Source: Oscillospiraceae bacterium (GTDB lineage: Bacteria > Bacillota > Clostridia > Oscillospirales > Ruminococcaceae). From it: 64,000 nt of DNA. The translations under genes and the position numbers were made by a program. The stretch is taken from NCBI GenBank assembly GCA_016298065.1, contig JAEDDN010000004.1, positions 1 to 64,000 of the forward strand, written 5' to 3'. Positions 34,858 to 42,490 of this stretch are shown here, piece after piece. Numbering within the stretch: the stretch's first letter is position 1; each line of letters starts with the position of its first letter. The notes beneath the pieces are model-generated. The model saw nothing but the letters and a program-made list of their open reading frames with translations. It was not told the origin of the DNA and did no database searches.

Positions 34858-36345
34858 TTATTTTATGCCTTTAATTTGGTAAGCAATATCAGCTAACATT
34901 AAATCACGTTTAAAGTCGGTGATATTGATGTCCTTGTGAATGTGTACGAATTCAATGCCTGCCATTTCAGCATAATCTCTCATGTGTTCAGCTGTTAAAT
35001 CAAAGCTGAGTACAGTGTGGTGAGCACCGCCTGCCAAAATCCAAGCCTCTGCAGAGGTGAGTAAGTCAGGTAACGGTCTCCATAAGCATCTTGCAACAGG
35101 GAGCTTAGGCATTTCAACCTTAGGCTCAACAGCTTCAACATCAGCGCAGATAAGTCTTAATCTTCCGCCCATATCAACTAAACAGCAGGTAATACCTTTA
35201 CCGCCCTTACCGTTGAATACGAGTCTTGCAGGAGCGCCTTTATCACCGATAGATAATTCGTGAACTTCGATTTTTGGCTTTGTAGCAGCAACACAAGGGT
35301 CAACTTCGAGCATATGAGCGCCCATAATCATTTCGTTGCCTTGCTCAAGGTGATATGTGTAGTCTTCCATAAATGCAGTACCGCCCGGCATACCTTCAGC
35401 CATTTTCTTCATAATTGTGTCTAAAGCGGCGATTTTCCAGTCGCCCTCACCGCCGTAACCGATGCCCTTAGACATCAAGTTTTGAGTAGCAATACCCGGA
35501 AGCTGTTCCATACCGTAAAGGTCTTGGAAGGTGTTTGTGAAAGCGTTAAAGTCATTTTTCTTAAAGAATTTTTCCATAGCGATTTCACATTTAGCCTGAT
35601 ATTTAACGGAATCAAGGTTATCTGTGTTTAAGTCATATTTTGAAGTATACTCTGCGAGCTTTTCTTCAACTTCAGCGTCAGTAACAGCGTTAATGCCCTT
35701 TACCAAACCGCCTACAGGATATGTGTTACATTCCCAGCCTAGCTTGATTTCGGTTTCAACCTTGTCGCCTTCGGTAACGCCAACAAATCTCATATTGTCG
35801 CCGAAACGGCAAATTTTAAGCTCTTTACCTAAAATAATACCTGCGGCAGATCTCATCCAACCGCCGATTTTTTCAGCAACTCTCGGATCTTCCCAGTGAC
35901 CTACAACAATCTTGCGGTTCATTCTGAGTCTTGTAGCCATAAAGCCGGTTTCTCTGTCGCCGTGTGCAGATTGGTTTAAGTTCATAAAGTCCATATCCAT
36001 TGTTGCGTATGGAATGTCTCTGTTGTACTGAGTATGTAAGTGAAGTAAAGGTTTATTTAAGTCAACAAGACCTTTAATCCACATTTTTGAAGGAGAGAAG
36101 GTGTGAGCGAAAATGATAACGCCTGCACATTTGTCGCTGTAGTTTACCTCCTTCATAATTTTTGTGATTTCTTCGGTACAGGTAACAACACCCTTGTTAA
36201 CAACAGCGCAGGGAAGTGTGCCAAAGCCGTTCATCTTTTTAATCATATCGTCGGCATGAGCAACACAAGAGGCAATAGCGTCGTCGCCGTAAAGCGGCTG
36301 TGAGCCTGTTACAAACCAGAATTCCAAATCTTTTAAGCTTCTCAT
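34858..36345 (-). CDS. araA: L-arabinose isomerase
   Basis: AraA isomerises L-arabinose to L-ribulose using Mn2+. The ATG at 36345 (AAAAAAGGA 9 bases upstream) gives a 495-residue protein beginning MRSLKDLEFWFVTGSQPLYG. Diagnostic segments are GVIIFAHTFSPSKMWIKGL, LHTQYNRDIPYATMDMDFMN, YGGEGDWKIAALDTIMKKM and EDYTYHLEQGNEMIMGAHML, which carry the Glu and His metal ligands. It lies between araB and araD in the operon and would form a homo-oligomer in the cytoplasm. Confidence 0.96.
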   Translation of the reverse strand: MRSLKDLEFWFVTGSQPLYGDDAIASCVAHADDMIKKMNGFGTLPCAVVNKGVVTCTEEITKIMKEVNYSDKCAGVIIFAHTFSPSKMWIKGLVDLNKPLLHLHTQYNRDIPYATMDMDFMNLNQSAHGDRETGFMATRLRMNRKIVVGHWEDPRVAEKIGGWMRSAAGIILGKELKICRFGDNMRFVGVTEGDKVETEIKLGWECNTYPVGGLVKGINAVTDAEVEEKLAEYTSKYDLNTDNLDSVKYQAKCEIAMEKFFKKNDFNAFTNTFQDLYGMEQLPGIATQNLMSKGIGYGGEGDWKIAALDTIMKKMAEGMPGGTAFMEDYTYHLEQGNEMIMGAHMLEVDPCVAATKPKIEVHELSIGDKGAPARLVFNGKGGKGITCCLVDMGGRLRLICADVEAVEPKVEMPKLPVARCLWRPLPDLLTSAEAWILAGGAHHTVLSFDLTAEHMRDYAEMAGIEFVHIHKDINITDFKRDLMLADIAYQIKGIK

Positions 36346-36383
36346 TGTAATCAATCCTTTTTTAAAATTTTTATAAATATTTT

Positions 36384-36430
36384 AGCCCCGTAGGGTTAAA
36401 GCTTAGAAGGCAACTTTTGCCTTCTAAGCT
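36384..36430 (-). other. Stem-loop between araB and araA
   Basis: AGCTTAGAAGGCAA (36400-36413) and TTGCCTTCTAAGCT (36417-36430) form a perfect 14-base-pair stem with a 3-base loop, 12 bases after the araB stop. On the minus strand the stem is followed by TTTAACCC and then CCTACGGGGCT, so it is not a classical terminator. It may set araB versus araA levels. Confidence 0.6.
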
Positions 36431-36441
36431 AATGTTACTAA

Positions 36442-38097
36442 TTATTTCTTAGCGGCTAATTTAATGTCCTTTAAGCGTTTCATAACATCGTTTTCGCCAC
36501 GGCCGAAGTAATCATGAAGGATAGAATATTCAGCGTATAATTTATCGTATACGGCAGAATTTTCAGGAATAGGATGATATTCTGTATCCTTTAAGTTACC
36601 CATAACTCTTGCGGCTTCAAACGGAGTTTCATAAGCTCCGCCTGCAACTGCGCCGAAGATAGCCGAACCAAGAGCAGGTCCTTGAGTTGAGCCTGCAATT
36701 TTGATTGGCTTTTTGATAATATCGGCATAAATTTGCATAGTCATCGGGTCTTTTTGTGAGATACCGCCCGAAGCATAGAATTCGTCAACAGGCACGCCGT
36801 TTTGTTCAAAGGTTTCGATAATCTTTCTTGTACCGTAAGCGGTAGCTTCGATTAAAGCTCTGTAGATTTCCTCAGGCTTTGTGAGCAAGGTCATACCGAG
36901 CATCATACCTGTAAGGTCAACGTCAACAAGGCAAGAACGGTTGCCGTTCCACCAGTCGAGAGCAACAAGTCCGCTTTCGCCTACAGCTAATTTCTCAGCC
37001 TTTAATCTTAAATATTTATGTATGTTCATATCCTTAGCCTTAGCATCTTCGTAATATGATGCGGGCAAACAGTTATCAACAAACCAAGCAAAGTGGTCGC
37101 CTACACAGCTTTGACCTGCTTCATAACCGAAGTAACCGGGTAAAACGCCGTCCTCAACAACACCGCACATACCCGGAACGAGTTTTTCTTCTGTACCGAG
37201 CAAGATGTGACAGGTGGAAGTACCCATAATAGCGAGCATTTTTCCAGGTCCGTCAATTTTAACGGCAGGAACACAAACGTGAGCGTCAACATTTGCGATA
37301 GCTACGGCAGTACCTTCCTTTAAACCTGTGAGAGCGGAAGCCTTAGCTGTGATTTCGCCGGCTTTTTCGCCGAGAGGAGAAACAGGGCAAGCGATTTTTT
37401 CGTCAACCATATTTTCAAGTCTTGGGTTTAATGATTTGAAAAATTCCTTTGACGGATAACCGTCTTTTTTGTGCCATATAGCCTTGTAACCTGCAGTACA
37501 GGAGTTTCTTGTGTATTTGCCGGAAAGCTGCCATACAATCCAGTCAGCAGCCTCAATGAAGTATGCCATATTGTCATAAACTTCGGGAGCTTCTTCTGCT
37601 ACCTGCCAGATTTTCGGAACATACCACTCGGAAGAAATTTTTCCGCCGTATCTGCTAAGCCATTTTTCGCCCATAGCTTCTGCTGCTTCGTTTAATTTGT
37701 TAGCATATTTCTGCGCAGCGTGGTGCTTCCAGAGCTTAACATAAGCGTGAGGATTTGATTTGTACTCGTCTAAGAAGCACAAAGGTGTGCCGTCTTTTGT
37801 AACAGGTAAAACGGTACAAGCGGTAAAGTCAATACCTATACCTACGATGTCAGCAGGATTTACACCTGTTTCCTTTAAAACTGCGGGAATTGTAGTCGCC
37901 AAAACGTCAAGGTAATCTTGAGGGTGCTGGAGTGCCCAGTCAACTCCTAATTTTGTGCCGTCAGGTAAAGTTTCGCTCATAACAGCGTGAGGGTATTCAA
38001 GCACGCTTGAAGCTAATTCCTCACCGGTTTCAACGTTTACCAGCACAGCTCGTCCGGATAATGAACCGTAGTCCACACCGATTGAATATTTTGCCAT
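36442..38097 (-). CDS. araB: L-ribulokinase
   Basis: AraB phosphorylates L-ribulose at O5 with ATP. The 551 residues are typical of this FGGY-family kinase: SIGVDYGSLSGRAVLVNVET at the start, GIGIDFTACTVLPV, MGTSTCHILLG, GYFGYEAGQSCVGDHFAWFV, and FYASGGISQKDPMTMQIYAD with the C-terminal ATP-binding region. TAGGAGGAC precedes the ATG. It is the first gene of araBAD, so it is directly controlled by the promoter with operator-like sites at 38151-38206. Confidence 0.95.
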   Translation of the reverse strand: MAKYSIGVDYGSLSGRAVLVNVETGEELASSVLEYPHAVMSETLPDGTKLGVDWALQHPQDYLDVLATTIPAVLKETGVNPADIVGIGIDFTACTVLPVTKDGTPLCFLDEYKSNPHAYVKLWKHHAAQKYANKLNEAAEAMGEKWLSRYGGKISSEWYVPKIWQVAEEAPEVYDNMAYFIEAADWIVWQLSGKYTRNSCTAGYKAIWHKKDGYPSKEFFKSLNPRLENMVDEKIACPVSPLGEKAGEITAKASALTGLKEGTAVAIANVDAHVCVPAVKIDGPGKMLAIMGTSTCHILLGTEEKLVPGMCGVVEDGVLPGYFGYEAGQSCVGDHFAWFVDNCLPASYYEDAKAKDMNIHKYLRLKAEKLAVGESGLVALDWWNGNRSCLVDVDLTGMMLGMTLLTKPEEIYRALIEATAYGTRKIIETFEQNGVPVDEFYASGGISQKDPMTMQIYADIIKKPIKIAGSTQGPALGSAIFGAVAGGAYETPFEAARVMGNLKDTEYHPIPENSAVYDKLYAEYSILHDYFGRGENDVMKRLKDIKLAAKK

Positions 38098-38150
38098 TGG
38101 TCAGTCCTCCTAATGTATATTATTTTTATTATTTTTTAATAATTTGCTGT

Positions 38151-38206
38151 AACTTGTACATACAACATTATATGTACATTGTATCTCAAATTGTACAAAA
38201 AATCAA
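38151..38206 (-). promoter_or_regulatory. araBAD promoter with three GTAC-centred AraR-like sites
   Basis: On the minus strand TTGATT (38201-38206), 17 bases, TACAAT (38178-38183); an overlapping TATAAT lies at about 38168-38173. Three half-palindromes surround it: CTTGTACATACAA (38153-38165), TATATGTACATTGTA (38169-38183) and TTGTACAA (38191-38198). They resemble the AraR consensus ATTTGTACGTACAAAT of Bacillus. One lies between -35 and -10, one covers the -10, one is downstream, so repression lifted by arabinose is likely. No araR gene is in the window. Confidence 0.6.
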
Positions 38207-38271
38207 TAGTTTTACAATAGCGATTGATTAAAATATGAAATAAAAAATGAAGTATTTTCTAATTTATGTTA

Positions 38272-38976
38272 TTAAAACAAATTAAGGTCATTTAATTCCT
38301 TTTTAAGAAGCTTGTAATTTGGCTCAAATACCGATAATACACTGTAAAATTCAGCTGAATGATTAGGCACAATAAGGTGTGCAAGCTCGTGTGAGGCAAC
38401 ATATCGAATAAGCTCATACCTTGCCTTTAAAAGATGCTTATTAAGCGTTATTTTGCGCTTTGACGGAATACAGCTTCCGAAGCGTGTTTTCATAAACCTT
38501 GCGCATATTTTATTAGGGGTTATATCATATTCGCTAAAGTCCTTGCAAATATCCTCTATAACCTCTTTAAACACACGCTCGCACATACTGCTATAAAAGC
38601 GCTCAAAAACTCTTTTTATTTCTTTTTGGTCGTTAATATCCTTTACCCTGATAAAAATTATATCGTCACTAATATAAACGTCTTTATTTTTAGCATTTAT
38701 AGTATTTACGGTATATGTATGCCCCAGTAAATCTATTTTATTGCCGCCGGTAATTTCATAAGATTTATCGGCTTTTTTAGAGTATTTATTAAGACAGTTT
38801 ATTATCCACACACTCTTACTTATGACAAAGTCGTCTATAACCTTAACGGGTATGCGTTTAGGCGCTGATACCGACACCGTACCTTCACTCGAAATTCTCA
38901 AATTTATATTTTTAACCTTTTTAAAGGTAAGGGTATAAGTAATGATACCGTTTTGAGTATTAACCTGCCTTTGCAA
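38272..38976 (-). CDS. YgjP/SprT-like zinc metallopeptidase (M48-related, DUF45)
   Basis: This 234-residue cytoplasmic protein has the zinc motif YVASHELAHLIVPNHSAEFY near residue 190, with HExxH and a downstream third ligand His/Glu. The preceding ARFMKTRFGSCIPSKRKITLNKH is the conserved segment of the YgjP/WLM family. The N-terminal half (NLRISSEGTVSVSAPKRIPVKVIDDFV) also fits. Members are thought to be peptidases, with poorly known targets. It reads toward araB on the same strand, with 174 bases between, and no terminator is obvious. Confidence 0.85.
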   Translation of the reverse strand: MQRQVNTQNGIITYTLTFKKVKNINLRISSEGTVSVSAPKRIPVKVIDDFVISKSVWIINCLNKYSKKADKSYEITGGNKIDLLGHTYTVNTINAKNKDVYISDDIIFIRVKDINDQKEIKRVFERFYSSMCERVFKEVIEDICKDFSEYDITPNKICARFMKTRFGSCIPSKRKITLNKHLLKARYELIRYVASHELAHLIVPNHSAEFYSVLSVFEPNYKLLKKELNDLNLF

Positions 38977-39019
38977 TATATCACCTCGTTTAAAATATTA
39001 TACTATAAAAAAGCTTTGG

Positions 39020-39048
39020 TTGTAAATCTTATAAAAAATAGGTATAAT
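39020..39048 (+). promoter_or_regulatory. Promoter for the HAD phosphatase-methyltransferase pair
   Basis: TTGTAA (39020-39025), 17 bases, TATAAT (39043-39048), 33 bases before the start codon. Confidence 0.65.
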
Positions 39049-39081
39049 TACTATTAGAAATAAAATTAAAGGAAGATATGA

Positions 39082-39882
39082 ATGATAAAGTTAATCGCTT
39101 CCGATTTGGACGGAAGCCTTCTTGATGACGATAAAAACCTGCCCGAAAATTTTAAGGGGCATCTTGATAAGCTAAAGGATATGGGAGTAACCTTTGTAGC
39201 GGCAAGCGGCAGAAGCTATGTAACCTTAAAAAACAGTTTTTCTCCTTATTCGGATAAGCTTTCTTATATTTGCGATAACGGAGCGTACGTTGTGCATAAT
39301 AATGAAGTGGTAAGCATTGATACCTTGCCTAAGGAAAGTGTATTTGAAGTAGTAAAATACTGCGAGAGAATAAAAAATATAAAGATTCTTTTGTGCGGTG
39401 TTCACGGTACATATCACCTTTCATACGACAAGGAGTTTAACGACAAGATAAAGGAATATTACATAAATCAGGTAAAGATGGACTCGCTTTATGACGTTGA
39501 CGACGACATATTTAAAATTGCAATCTGCGACCTTTCAAATCCTGCATATAATTCCTACCCGATATTAAATGAGCGCTTTAAAGATGAGTTTTCTTTGCAG
39601 GTTTCGGGCGAGTGGTGGATGGACGTTATGAACTACGGCGTCAATAAGGGAGTTGCGCTTAAAAAATTAAGAGATTTACTGAAGGTATCTTACGAAGAAA
39701 CAATGGCTTTCGGAGATTTTTATAACGATATAGAATTGCTTTCTCAGGCAAAATACAGCTTTGTTATGGAAAACGCAAACGAGGATATGAAGCAGTACGG
39801 AAACTTTTTGGCAAAGAGAAACACCGAAAACGGAGTTATGGCGGCTATTGATAAATATGTTTACAAAGGGGAGGGAGTTTAA
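39082..39882 (+). CDS. Cof-type HAD phosphatase
   Basis: This 266-residue hydrolase has LIASDLDGSLLDDDKNLPEN at the N-terminus (nucleophile Asp8, acid Asp10), VAASGRSY for motif II, NKGVALKKL with the lysine of motif III, and AFGDFYNDIELLSQAKYSFV for motif IV. The cap placed between motifs II and III marks the Cof/YidA branch, whose members dephosphorylate sugar phosphates or FMN/PLP. The substrate is not determined. Its stop overlaps the next start by one base (TAATG), so translation of the two is probably coupled. Confidence 0.92.
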   Translation: MIKLIASDLDGSLLDDDKNLPENFKGHLDKLKDMGVTFVAASGRSYVTLKNSFSPYSDKLSYICDNGAYVVHNNEVVSIDTLPKESVFEVVKYCERIKNIKILLCGVHGTYHLSYDKEFNDKIKEYYINQVKMDSLYDVDDDIFKIAICDLSNPAYNSYPILNERFKDEFSLQVSGEWWMDVMNYGVNKGVALKKLRDLLKVSYEETMAFGDFYNDIELLSQAKYSFVMENANEDMKQYGNFLAKRNTENGVMAAIDKYVYKGEGV

Positions 39883-40538
39883 TGCCGGTATCAAGACAGT
39901 GGAACTGGAAAAGTCAAGATGACTTATGCTGGCTTATACCCTGCGAGGAAAGCTATTATTACAGCGAAATGTGGGCACAAAAAGGCTTTAAAAAGGTGCT
40001 GGATTTGGGCTGCGGACTCGGCAGACATTCTATACTTTTTGCAAAAAAAGGCTTTGATGTATCGGCTATAGATTTATCTTGTGACGCAGTAGCGCACCTG
40101 AAAAGCTGGGCAGAGAGAGAAAAGGTTACAGTATCTGCGACGGTAGGGGATATGATAAATCTGCCGTATGAAGATAATAGCTTTGACTGTGTATTTTCTT
40201 ATCACGTTATCTCACATACAGATACTGTCGGCGCAAAAAAGATAATAAGCGAGATAAAAAGAGTGCTAAAGCCAAAAGGCGAAGTCTTTTTAACAATGTG
40301 CTCAAAGGACGAGGTGACTTTTTCTGCCGGTAAATACCCAAAGCTTGACGAAAATACCGTTATATTTACCGACGAAGGACCGGAAAAGGACGTACCTCAC
40401 TTTTTTGTAAATTATGAGGACGTAAAAAATTTGTTTTGCGATTTTAGGCTTAACTCGGTTCGTCATATAGACGACCACTACACAGACTATCAGATACTAA
40501 ATAAAAAGCATTATTTTATTTACGGCACAAAAAAATAA
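39882..40538 (+). CDS. Class I SAM-dependent methyltransferase
   Basis: This 218-residue protein has motif I VLDLGCGLGRHSILFAKKGF (SAM-binding glycine-rich loop), motif II acid AIDLS, and DMINLPYEDNSFDCVFSYHV as post-I/II segments, followed by EIKRVLKPKGEVFLTM. It belongs to the methyltransferase 11 type. The substrate cannot be told. GGGGAGGGAG lies before the ATG, and the 1-base overlap with the HAD gene implies joint expression. Confidence 0.9.
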   Translation: MPVSRQWNWKSQDDLCWLIPCEESYYYSEMWAQKGFKKVLDLGCGLGRHSILFAKKGFDVSAIDLSCDAVAHLKSWAEREKVTVSATVGDMINLPYEDNSFDCVFSYHVISHTDTVGAKKIISEIKRVLKPKGEVFLTMCSKDEVTFSAGKYPKLDENTVIFTDEGPEKDVPHFFVNYEDVKNLFCDFRLNSVRHIDDHYTDYQILNKKHYFIYGTKK

Positions 40539-40554
40539 GCAAAATACACTTTAG

Positions 40555-40583
40555 TTGACAAAAAAATATAGTTGTGATATTGT
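40555..40583 (+). promoter_or_regulatory. Promoter of the tyrS T-box transcript
   Basis: TTGACA (40555-40560), 17 bases, TATTGT (40578-40583). Transcription would start near 40590, just ahead of the leader. Confidence 0.6.
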
Positions 40584-40599
40584 AATTAAAGTTAATAAA

Positions 40600-40861
40600 T
40601 TAAAGGCTTTGATAAGAAAAAGTAAGCAAGACTTAAAGTTTCAGAGAGTGCTTGGGCGGTGAAAAAGCATAACCGAGAGCTTACCGAATACATCTTTGAG
40701 CCGCAACCTGAACGGTAATACTATTAGGGAATGTCGGGTAAGCCCGTTACAGCGGTAAGCTTAGTGCTTTAAAGGTTGATTTAATTAAGTTTAAATCAAT
40801 AAACTGAGGTGGTACCACGATAATTCGTCCTCTGTCTGTAATTTAAGACAGGGGATTTTTT
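40600..40861 (+). ncRNA. T-box leader specific for tRNA-Tyr
   Basis: This is a cis-acting antitermination leader for tyrS. Stem I begins near 40605, with the AGTAAGC region and a bulge CGAGAGCTTACCGAATACATC whose specifier codon is TAC (40689-40691), tyrosine. The conserved T-box is GAGGTGGTACCACG (40806-40819). The TGGT at 40810-40813 would pair with an ACCA end, as for tRNA-Tyr with discriminator A. The terminator is CCTCTGTCT (40829-40837) with AGACAGGGG (40846-40854) and T-run to 40861. Uncharged tRNA-Tyr stabilises the antiterminator so tyrS is read when charging is low. Confidence 0.93.
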
Positions 40862-40885
40862 AATTTATAAAAAGGAGAAAAAAAT

Positions 40886-42106
40886 ATGACTGTTTTTGAG
40901 GAACTAAAAAGAAGAGGACTTATTGCGCAGGCTACGCATGAGGACGAAATCGAAAAGCTTTTAAATAACGAAAAGGTAACCTTTTATATAGGCTTTGACG
41001 CTACGGCAGACAGCCTTCACGTAGGGCATTTCTTACAGCTTGTTGTCATGTCACATCTGCAAAAGGCAGGACACCGTCCTATAGCCTTGCTCGGCACAGG
41101 TACGACTATGATAGGCGACCCTACCGGTAAAACCGATATGAGAAAAATGCTCACTCCCGAGGATATTAACCACAACGCAGAGTGCTTTAAAAAGCAGATG
41201 TCAAGATTTATAAATTTTGATGACGAAAACGCTTTGATGTTAAGAAACGGCGACTGGATACTCGACCTTAACTATATGGAATTTATCCGCAATATCGGCG
41301 TGCATTTTTCGGTAAACAAAATGCTTACTGCGGAATGCTTTAAAACACGTCTTGAAAAGGGACTTAGCTTTCTTGAGTTTAACTATATGCTCTTGCAAAG
41401 CTACGACTTTTTGCACCTTTATCAAACTCAAGGCTGTAAGCTTGAGCTCGGCGGCGACGACCAGTGGTCTAATATTTTGGGCGGCGTTGATTTGGTAAGA
41501 CGTGTTGAGGGCAAAGAGGTTTACGGTATGACATTTACCTTGCTCACCACAAAGGAGGGCAAGAAAATGGGCAAAACCGAAAAGGGCGCCTTGTGGCTTG
41601 ACGCCGAAAAGACCTCACCGTATGAGTTTTTCCAGTATTGGCGTAACGTATCGGACGACGACGTTATAAACTGTATGAAGCTTATCACCTTTGTGCCGAT
41701 AGAGGAAATCGAAGCTATGGAGGGCTTGACAGGCAGCGAGCTTAATCCCATAAAGGAAAGACTTGCATTTGAGGTTACCAAAATGGTACACGGCGAAGAG
41801 GAAGCTATTAAGGCGAGAGACGCCGCAAGAAGCCTCTTTAGTGCAAATACCGCTTCGGGCGATATGCCGTCTACCACCTTGACTGACGACGATTTTACAG
41901 ACGGCAAGATAGGACTTTTAGATCTTCTTTGCAAGTCAAAGCTCTGTCAGTCTAAGGGCGACGCAAGACGCTTGGTTCAGCAGGGAGGTATTTCTGTAAA
42001 CGACCAAAAAATCGGTGACGCTACCGTAATGTTACCAAAATCAGCGTTTGAAAGCGATTTTATAATCAAAAAGGGCAAAAAGGTATATCATAAAGTTTCT
42101 TTATAA
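40886..42106 (+). CDS. tyrS: Tyrosyl-tRNA synthetase
   Basis: This 406-residue class I synthetase has FDATADSLHVGHFLQLVVMS with the HIGH variant HVGH, LELGGDDQWSNILGGVDL for tyrosine and tRNA recognition, KKMGKTEKGALWLD as KMSKS-loop variant, and a C-terminal S4-like RNA-binding domain (KLCQSKGDARRLVQQGGISV). The layout with C-terminal S4 domain and HVGH fits the TyrRS type common in Bacillota and Proteobacteria. It is controlled by the upstream T-box and ends before a double terminator. Confidence 0.96.
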   Translation: MTVFEELKRRGLIAQATHEDEIEKLLNNEKVTFYIGFDATADSLHVGHFLQLVVMSHLQKAGHRPIALLGTGTTMIGDPTGKTDMRKMLTPEDINHNAECFKKQMSRFINFDDENALMLRNGDWILDLNYMEFIRNIGVHFSVNKMLTAECFKTRLEKGLSFLEFNYMLLQSYDFLHLYQTQGCKLELGGDDQWSNILGGVDLVRRVEGKEVYGMTFTLLTTKEGKKMGKTEKGALWLDAEKTSPYEFFQYWRNVSDDDVINCMKLITFVPIEEIEAMEGLTGSELNPIKERLAFEVTKMVHGEEEAIKARDAARSLFSANTASGDMPSTTLTDDDFTDGKIGLLDLLCKSKLCQSKGDARRLVQQGGISVNDQKIGDATVMLPKSAFESDFIIKKGKKVYHKVSL

Positions 42107-42155
42107 GGTAAAATTTACTTATTATCGACCGGTTAAACAGCAAATAAATTAAAAT

Positions 42156-42190
42156 AAAAAGAGCAATACTCATTGAGTATTGCTCTTTTT
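42156..42190. terminator. Terminator between tyrS and the atp operon
   Basis: AAAAAGAGCAATACTC (42156-42171), loop ATT, GAGTATTGCTCTTTTT (42175-42190). A second weaker stem follows: AGCCCC (42195-42200) and GGGGCT (42210-42215) with T-run. The genes are convergent, so both probably serve. Confidence 0.88.
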
Positions 42191-42229
42191 ATGTAGCCCC
42201 GAAGGAAAAGGGGCTTTTTATTTTTATCT

Positions 42230-42490
42230 TTATTCCCAGCGAAAAGTTCCTGAAAGCAGGGAAGTACCTTCGTTTGAGACAACTAAAAGTCCTCCCTCGG
42301 TATAACCCTTCTTTTCGCTTGCGTCAGGGAACTCAACTTTACACTCTCCTGCCTTTACAGTTGTAACAAAGGGAATATGACCGGCTAAAATCGCCAAATC
42401 GCCCTCTGCACCACGCAAAAACAGTCCCGTAACCTCTTCTTTTAAAAGGTTACCGTCAGGCGAAGATATTGTTAATAGGTAGGTGTTCAT
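42230..42490 (-). CDS. atpC: ATP synthase epsilon subunit, N-terminal domain only
   Basis: This 86-residue protein contains the N-terminal beta-sandwich of epsilon (YLLTISSPDGNLLKEEVTGL, then GDLAILAGHIPFVTTVKAG). Normal bacterial epsilon is about 130-140 residues with a C-terminal two-helix hairpin that inhibits ATP hydrolysis; here the gene ends after the sandwich. The stop and the following terminators leave no room for a hairpin in any frame. It overlaps atpD by 4 bases (ATGA). It is last in the operon. Confidence 0.85.
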   Translation of the reverse strand: MNTYLLTISSPDGNLLKEEVTGLFLRGAEGDLAILAGHIPFVTTVKAGECKVEFPDASEKKGYTEGGLLVVSNEGTSLLSGTFRWE

